Source: Clonostachys chloroleuca (Eukaryota > Ascomycota > Sordariomycetes > Hypocreales > Bionectriaceae). Taken from it: a stretch of DNA of 64,000 nucleotides. The DNA lies in NCBI GenBank assembly GCA_037952775.1, contig JBANAY010000003.1, positions 35,836,001-35,900,000 on the forward strand, written 5' to 3'. The notes under the pieces are model-generated. The model ran no database searches, was not told the DNA's origin, and saw only the letters and a list, made by a program, of their open reading frames with translations. A program made the position numbers and the translations under genes. Of this stretch, positions 56,316 to 64,000 are shown piece after piece. How positions within the stretch are numbered: the stretch's first letter is position 1; each line of letters opens with the position of its first letter.

Positions 56316-59300
56316 TCACACCTCCGTCTCCACATCAGGCTCCCTGCCATCCAACGCCCCCCAAGTCTTGACCTTCCTGACGGCGAACTTGGCTTCGTTC
56401 TTGGCGAACTGGGCGTTCCGCATCGGTCTCCATTGCATCAGGCCACGGTGCTTCCGGTGCAAGTCCCGACTCCGCTCCTTGTAGTCCTTGTACATGGCGA
56501 TGGGGTTCTTCGAGCTCTTCTTGGAGGAGTTGGACGCATCAGTGCCATGGCTGGCCAGAGATGCTCGATCGTTGGAGTTGTTCTCCGCCGAGTCTCCAGA
56601 ACCGTGGGTCTCAGCATCCTTCAACCCCAGGTCAGGTTCGTCGCTGTCATCATCATCGTACTCCTCCTCGTCAAACTGGTCGTCCCCCTCGGTATCGGCT
56701 ATGCTTTCTTTTCTGGCCGCCAACTCACTTGGATCTTGGCCGAAAGCTCCACTCCAGTCAGTTCCATCCTTGGCCAGCCACTTCGCCTTCTCCTTCTCAT
56801 CTGCTTGCGCTAGCACGTCCCGACCCTGGGTCAAGGACTCGTCGTGGAGTTTCTGGATGGCTGGTGGGACCTCCGTGAGGACCTCTTGCTGCCGCACACC
56901 TTCGGCGTAGCATGCCTCCCAGGTCTCGATTGTCTCTCGTGTATCATTGCCACTGACAAATCGAATATGGTCCGTATCTGTTCCTGGAGAGAACCGTCCA
57001 CGGAACTTGATCCGCCCGATTTCCTCAATCTCGGTATCTGGGATATTTTTGTATGTCTCAGACGTAATGTAGTTCTGCGAGTATCGCAGGTTGTTGCTAC
57101 ACTTGACCAGAGGAATATCGAAATCCTTTTCTTCCCCGTCAGTCAGCTCCAGGAGCCACAGAGCTGCCACAGCGTCAGCCCCTCTCTTGGTACCACTGGG
57201 GTGAAGCTCAAAGAAGATGGGCGATCGGTATCGGTGACGGACGGGCAACCGGACCTTCTGGCCGGTTTCTTCGTTCTCGCCCTCGAGTTTAAATGAGATG
57301 CCTCCTTCCTCAGACTGCATTGAGGATTTCTTGATGTTGGCAGAGGATCCTCCTGTACGTAGACGGAGCCGGGCATTGCGATTGTAGCCGGTAATTGTGA
57401 TCTTGTCCGACAGGAACTCAAATGTGCCAATGTCCCAGCCAAGCTGAGGCGGTGGGAGACGAAGATCTACAGATCGGAACAGCAGAGAGATACGGATTCT
57501 ACCGAATCCAATACCGCCATCCAGGGGGTACCAACGAGTCACTTCACTGGCCGTTTGCAGGATATCTGAGATCTTCAGAGGAACTACTCCAATAAGGGGG
57601 TCGTGCTGCCTGTTCCGTGAGTCTCGCACGGCAACTGTGACGATGGCCGATCGCCAGTCCCGGATGAACTTCTCGGTTCCCGCATTGAAGATTGGCTGGG
57701 AGGACACCACCTTGGTACGTGTCTTGTAGACAAGATCGTCGTTGATAAGGATGGTGGCATAAGAGCTCGGGAGAGACTTGCCCTGCTCCTCTTTGACTTC
57801 TCCTGCTTCGGGTCGGGCTGGCTCGTACTCCTTTCCTTTCCTCTTTCCTTGTGAGCCTTTGACATTAGCAAGCTCGAGTCCCACAATCTGGTGGACAACG
57901 ACGCTGAGAATACCAGACGGCCACAGTGGGTCGGGAGGGGTGTGGGTGACAGCATCCTCCTCCTGAGTCTCAACCGCGCCCCTCTGATCTTGCAGCTCTG
58001 GCTTGTCGGCAAGCTCCTTGGGCAAGTTAACGTCCCTGCCAGATGTTCGAAGAGCCTTACGGAACTGAGTCTTTCCGAAGAATCCAACCTCCCAATGGAG
58101 CTCTCCGGGCATGCTGCTTTCAGCAGTGAGGCCCTGGAGCTTGGAGGTCTGGGGGAACATCTTGCCAGGGTGTTGGATCAGCTTTTGGATGCTCAGTTCG
58201 ACCTTGCCGACCACATCGTCAGCCGAGGAGCGGTCGCTGTCCCACAACTCCATGGAGAGTTGTTCATCTGCCTTGATAAGATCACTTGTCACCAAGAGGC
58301 CGCAGCTCTCTTCGAAGATGGGGTTTAGATCATCTTGGATGACACGGGTACAGAACTGGGGCTTGGAAAACTTGCTCCAGGTGACGGTGATGTATGGATC
58401 GGAACCACCTCCTTTGCTGCCTCGCTGATCTTGCTTGCTGAGACCGACTGCCTTGTGGATACGGATGAAGATGACGCCGAGAGCAAGTGTCTCCTTCTTG
58501 ATGTCATCTCCCTGGAGCATCTTGCTGATATCCAAAGTCAAGCTCTTGGGCGCCACGTACATTGACGCCGCTGCTGCAATAGCCCAGTTGACAAAATTGG
58601 AGATGAGTGGCAGGTTCAAAATGTTTACACCTTTCTCAATCATAGGGGTGCAGCCTGCCTGCACCTTGGGGACTCCCATAAGTGTAATAGTAGCAGTCTT
58701 CAGAAACGGCGGGTCAGGGGTCAGTTGGAGTCGGACTCGGGCCGTGGCGACAAGTCCAATGAGCTCGACCCAAATTGGTAGAGGAACTCGAACAAGCCTT
58801 TGACGCCCAGATAAAAAACCAGCTGCATACCCATGTTCCGAGCCTTGGAAGCAATATCTTGACCGGAAGGCTTGGCATGATAGGCGACAGATACTTCCAG
58901 GTTGTAGAATGAGCCAGCCTGCTCAACAGCAGCAAGCTCATCAGCATCCATGATAGCTTCATTCTGTTTGTGAATTTCGTCCTTGATGTCCTGGACATGG
59001 GAGTCCGGGAGAGCTCTCATGTTCAGGATGCGAAGGGGGTTGTTGCCCTGAGAGATGTCGGCAACTCGGATATTCTCAACAATACCAGGGACAGAGGCGG
59101 CCATGACATCCTCCAAGCTATTTCAGTCAGCAACAGTTCAGTAAGGTTTTTAACCCCATGGGGAGGAAGAACTCACGTATCAGCCACGCCAGCAAACATT
59201 TCAGGATTGATTAGTCCCCAGACAACGCCGAGAGCAGTATTCAACCACTCAACCGATTCGGGGATCAGATTCACAGTAGCCGTCTCTCCACGGTTTTGCT

Positions 59301-60040
59301 CACTTGCCCACTCGTTATCCCTACCCTGGCGGACCAAATCTTTGACCCATAGAAATACGCCAGATGAGACACAGAAGGCCAAGGGAATCAATCCCCAGAG
59401 CGATCCACCGAAGAATTTGCCAAAGAAGATGATGGCGGCAAAAATACCAACAGCCAGGATGTTCCCTCGCTGCTCAAGGTGGGCAAACATGGGCTCGTAG
59501 CTGACTGAGGGTGTCTTGTAAAACAGGATTGATGTCTTTTCACTGCGGATGGGGACGTCAGACGTCGACCCTTCCTGCACGGGATCAGGCGGCGCCGTGA
59601 TATCCTGAGCATATCGGTATTCTTCTCCCGACTGGTCTGACGACACCTTGACAGTGGTTGGTTTTCCCAAGTTCTCGTTGGGAACAGACATCTATTGCCG
59701 GATTAGCCTCGCATCTGCTACCGGGCCATGGGCTGCTACTTACTTGCGGGTTTTCGACAGCCTCCTTGAAATCAAGCTTGACATCCCGGATTTCCACATC
59801 TTTGCCAGTCACTGGGTCGCGAACAGTGCGAGCGTGCTCCTTTTTGGGTCGAGCCTCATTGGTGTGGGGCGTTACCTCTGACGAGCTCTTCTTGTTTTTC
59901 TTCAATTGAGCATCTATTTCCTCGTCTCGCTGCTTCTTCTCCGAGTCCAGCTGTGCCATAAACTGCTGGATATTGGGGACCTTGTTAAGGGCACTGTAGT
60001 GCTGCCCGCCCGAAGGCGCGACATGCTGGTCGAACTCCAT
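56316..60040 (-). CDS. SMP/C2-domain membrane-contact protein, Mug190-like, frame broken
   Basis: Three exons on the minus strand, 59744-60040, 59177-59691 and 56316-59117, separated by introns of 52 and 59 bases, encode about 1204 residues. A disordered N-terminus leads to a hydrophobic hairpin (GNILAVGIFAAIIFFG, then LIPLAFCVSSGVFLWV), which anchors such proteins in the ER. An SMP lipid-transfer domain follows (SVEWLNTALGVVWGLINPEM; PSGQDIASKARNM; ending near SNFVNWAIAAAASMYVAPKS). Two C2-like domains come next (LGVIFIRIHKAVGL and GILSVVVHQIVGLE), then an acidic, then basic tail ending REPDVETEV. This is the layout of tricalbins and best fits the Mug190 branch. At 58787-58788 the frame breaks: relatives read a KGL-E-VPLPIWVEL-like segment, and one more base between F-E and VPLP restores it and gives 1205 codons including the stop. 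Otherwise the gene is intact. Confidence 0.88.
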
Positions 60041-63000
60041 CGCACGGGATGGTCAGGGAAACAAATGGCGTTTCACAGGAGGAGGTAAGATGACGATTAC
60101 ATATAATTCACAGCTGCCTTCATCCCCATCGGCGAGGAGCTTGAAGGTGCAGGGTCAATGGGGGAGTTGGGGAGAGCAGGAGCCGAAAGGGCCTGAGGGA
60201 CAGACGCATGCGTTCTTGTACTAACTTGATGCCTAGCATGATTGAGTGCTCTTACGGGTGCCGGTTTTGGTGGAAGCGCGGCTTGATGATATCAAGCTTT
60301 TGGTTCGATGACGTAGTGGCTGTTTAGTTGGGGGACAATCACGATCTCGACTTGGTTGTGATCGCTCTGCACCTCCACCCATCCACCAGGGAACACCCAC
60401 GCACGCACGACCTTAATTGCTGTGTCCACACTGCTCCGACGCTGCTCAGCTTCCTGCCTCGTCGCGTAGCTTTCTAGCCCCTCCCTGCACCCGCCGGACC
60501 TTCCTGGCCTTGGCCTGTGAGGCTGGGATCCGGGCGTAGGGTAGCAGCGATCGGAGCACCCTAGACCCGATCGCCATTACCCTCATGGATTATTAGCAAC
60601 ATTAGCGGCGAAAATCCTGGAAATGGCTGACTATTGATAGAATAGTAGGTGGGTGTCTGTGTAGATAGGAATCATGGTGCGATTTCTGATTATCGATACA
60701 AGATGCCGTGGAGCAACATGTGGAATTGAGTGCAAATGATGAACATCACCATTCACTAACGCAGGTTCAAGACAATTTCGACTATGGTAGTCGAATCACC
60801 ATACTTGTTAGCTGCTCACTACCAGGAGGTTCATAAGCCAACGGCACTATATGTTTACATTACTGATACACCTAAATTGTCATCAACGTGTGCTCAATAA
60901 TGGATACAACTATAGCCATGGTGGCAGTGTCATGTCCCATGATGACGAATGCCATTTTTGGAGTGCTACAGGTATCAGGTTTAGGCACAATTGGTCACCA
61001 AGACTTTGATGTTTGTTAGCACATGTATGCGATGTCCCGAAATCAGGCATAAAACAAATCAGCAGTGCTTGCACTTGAAGCACCCACGTCTTTTGAAGTG
61101 GGATAAAGACATGGAAGCTGGACGGGCTCAGCTTTGGTCGTTGCCTGGCGCCTAAACATGCCCAAGCCGTAATTTTACAGCTCACAAGTCTCTTTGCCGA
61201 GGTGTGTATCCGTGAATTGGGCTAAAGCCATGACTTTTCCCTGAAAGAATCTCGACATTCCAATTGCAACCAATCGCGAAAATGCCCGCCCTCAGCTCGT
61301 CGCAATGACACTTCTTAGTTACGCAAAAGCCTAATGGTAAGACCTTCCCTCTTTCTCTCGTGGAGTCGGTGAATTCATGGCGGCACAGGAGTTCCCTTTG
61401 AGTGGAAAGTGCATCAAAACTGCATTTATGATTACCTTTTAGCGAATGACAATCTTTCTGTGGTACAAAGTGTCAAAGCCCTGATGCACTCAACTACATA
61501 TTGTTTGATTTCTAGAGTTTGGTCATATTCTCACTTGCCCTTCCCTCGGACACCTAACAAGATCTTGCTTTCTTAGTCCTGGTCTTGCTTCTAAATAGTC
61601 CAACATCTCGTCTCTGACGTTGCACGCATGGCTGCAATAGGCAAAGTCGCCGGTTCCATTATTTGGGCTAGAACACAAAAAAACGGCGCCGACACTTGCA
61701 AAGTTGAACTTCGACTCTTCCCTATTGAAGGTCGGAGCACCTGCAGAATACCTAGCATTGGTTTAAAGTATTTCAGGTTGAAAAAGGGCAATATGCTAGC
61801 CTATAGCAAGCTCGTAGTCCAAATTGGTATCACTCAATCCCGGAAATCTAGGATGGGTGCTGGCGCACGATCATGACTTAAGTCTACGAACACTTCAAGG
61901 TTGCGTCATCAATGCAACTCAATCTTGGTCACTCAAAGCGTCGGCGCCCTGATTCGCGATGATTTTGGTCACTGTACCAGCGTTGTTGAAGTATGGAAAA
62001 TCACCCTCACAGCGATGGAGAGTGTTGTAAGTGAGAGACTTCAAAACATTACAGACGCGTCCATTCTTCTTTCTCCGGGCTCCTAGGACCTATACCACTA
62101 CATTTTTACCTTAGGAGCCGGGCCCGATCGCATAACGTAGAATGATCCACCGGTCCTGGCTGGCAATGTGATGGCAGTCTGAGAAAAAGAGAACATTTAA
62201 CCCTTCTATGGGCATATCTGGGTATTTCAGATGGTATGTGGAAAACCCAATCCCAGATCTGGATCTTCTGGGGAGGAACATAAAGGGGTTGGTGAATGTT
62301 TGTTCATGCCAAGTGGTCATTCTACCTTCCATTCGTTTCCAAATGGTGAAGCTCTCAGGCATCATTCTGTTCTCTCCGAAACTCTTCCACTGATTGCTTT
62401 CAAGGGTGATACGATACGAATACATATTTAAAGTCACCCTTAGCATCGTGTTGTTCAAGTGATTAGACACACTTGTTGCGCGTTACGGAATGCTCGATAC
62501 TGATGAAGTCAGTATAATTTATCGTTAGGTTTAGATTGGCTAGAATAGAGTCCTCAGGTTATAGAGGAGTTTTTTCTTGGTCGACACCTGCATGCTCCCC
62601 GATTACATCGATCATCACAGACAGAAGGCTTTCGACTTGCAACTTGGGAGCTCCATATATTCCATATGTTTGCTGCTGTAGCAATTCTTGAGAATCGCAG
62701 TTCGAGCCCGGATCAAGGCAGCTTAGAGTATGTGATTGCGGTTTCGGTTGACAACTCAGTGTAAGTGGCCATGCCACTGATGAGAAACCCTTTGAGTCTC
62801 CCAGGGCATATGATATTGAACACATGCTGGACAATATAGGAAGACCAAGCATCGGTCTGATGATGCCACCTGCTATTCCCAAGACTCGCAAGGTGGATGA
62901 ATCTTATTGCACTATGATCAATCATGCCGACTTCGATAATTTTAGAGTGATGCTTGTTAAGGTACACCACTATTTAATTTCTTTACACGATATGAGCTTC

Positions 63001-64000
63001 CCGCAAAACCTAATCATGGCTAAAAAGAGCTAAAAAGAACTTGGTTGAGACACCTGTATTAATATTTTGACGCGAGATGAGGGCAAATGTCAATTGAACA
63101 TGGACATCCTTCTTACCCTAGGCCAGCCGAGAATAAGGTGGGTAGGTGTTTATGATACCACGTCCTAGGGTTGTCTTGTGGATATTAATCTTCTATGACA
63201 AAGATCTAAATGCAGATCAAGTAGAATAATGATCATTTCATAATATTTAAGGGCTGATGCTTCGAGTGTCAGAGTTAAAACTACCAGGTGCTAGCAAGTG
63301 GCTGTCAAAAACACGCATCGCAAAGATACCTAGTTTTCAACAAATAACTGTGGAATAGCTAGACAAAAAGGCTTCCCAACTTGTAATGTAAAGGTAATAG
63401 AACATTATTTGGTTGATAACATTAATCAACCACAATAATTTACCATTAACTCAGGTATTATCTCTCAGTATCACGGAAAGTTGAGATGCGGTAACACCTT
63501 ATGGTCCCTTTATTTCTGACACCCACTTGGCTGGGAGTAGCTAAATTCTAGCGGTCGTCCACTGTGACAGCTTCTCGCTGAACGCAGTATTTTCACCACA
63601 CATGAACCTTGGATTAAAGCGAGCTCAACCTTCACCGACAGCTCACCATTTCTACGTACAGTAGAGGCTTAAACGTTACACAAAGTTGGGACGTCAGAAG
63701 GCCCTCATTTTTCATTCCGCGGTACAAATGCAGCCACCCGCACCTTCACCCAGTGCCAACACACTGCCCCCTGCCGCATCTCTCCTAAAAAGCGAGTTGC
63801 GCGCGATCCAATATATGATTTGTTTTGGGAGCAACGTGGGCCGCATCGCAACCAGGCCGCCGCAAGTTCAGCCTCTGGAGCAACGATGCCACCGTCCCGC
63901 CCGCTTGAGGTGGTGACACGAGAGAAGCCGAAGCTGGCTGGGATAGCAGGCGCGTCGCCGAATCTGAGTCGCGACATACACAGGGCCCAAACCGCTATTG
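60041..64000. other. Right-end region without a recognisable gene, 4 kb
   Basis: Begins with the upstream region of the Mug190-like gene (to about 60.6 kb) and then turns AT-rich. Short frames at 61628-61876 plus, 62111-62470 minus and 62559-62891 minus have no domain; the last looks slightly protein-like at its end and may be a decayed gene fragment. No transposase, reverse transcriptase, terminal repeat or tRNA is seen. The final 400 bases are again GC-richer, so another gene may begin beyond the edge. Confidence 0.45.

Noticed and set aside
62690..62720. GTTCGAG B-box-like sequence as a tRNA
   Set aside because: No matching acceptor, D or anticodon arms can be folded around it.

Overview
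The window is nuclear DNA from a filamentous ascomycete (Pezizomycotina; Eurotiomycetes-like by the look of the proteins, but I cannot place the species). The evidence is many short introns (mostly 50-100 bases, GT...CTRAC-like...AG), a class II tRNA-Leu with an intron after the anticodon, and a set of typical fungal housekeeping genes on both strands with no operon structure. Exon joins were chosen by reading frame, splice signals and recalled family consensus; no alignment was run.

Layout. 1-3.3 kb: no gene I can defend. 3.3-15.9 kb: a small Cys/Gly-rich protein, an alpha/beta hydrolase, cyclin C (SSN8), an EF-hand mitochondrial carrier (SAL1 type), a membrane protein with a DUF4097-like repeat domain, and a BTB protein. 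17.8-30.1 kb: a nuclear-encoded tRNA(Ile)-lysidine synthetase, a zinc-ligand-rich protein, a coiled-coil protein, an AKAP7/ASCC1-type 2H phosphoesterase and the phosphorelay protein YPD1. 30.1-34.4 kb: a 4.3 kb stretch without a recognisable gene. 34.4-44.8 kb: a DUF3984 protein, Elongator subunit ELP1 and the polarity factor BUD6. 46.5-53.9 kb: an FAD monooxygenase, tRNA-Leu(AAG), a sugar/inositol-type MFS transporter and a DHA1-type MFS transporter. 55.4-60.0 kb: a GFA-domain protein and a large SMP/C2 (Mug190/tricalbin-like) membrane-contact protein. 60.0-64.0 kb: no recognisable gene.

The genes do not form a pathway. They cover transcription (cyclin C), tRNA decoding (ELP1, TilS-like enzyme, tRNA-Leu), osmotic/oxidative signalling (YPD1), polarity (BUD6), lipid contact sites (Mug190-like) and transport. 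The 46.5-56 kb part has an accessory flavour (monooxygenase, two transporters, GFA protein) but holds no PKS, NRPS or other backbone enzyme.

The most striking signal is technical or evolutionary. Six otherwise well-conserved genes carry seven reading-frame breaks: BTB, ELP1, BUD6, the sugar-type transporter (twice), GFA and Mug190-like. Four fit exactly the loss of one base in a homopolymer of 5-7, one fits loss of one base of a G pair, and two fit loss of two bases (or gain of one). In each case restoring the frame gives a total coding length divisible by three. Uncorrected sequencing indels are the simplest explanation. I found no convincing undescribed biological system.
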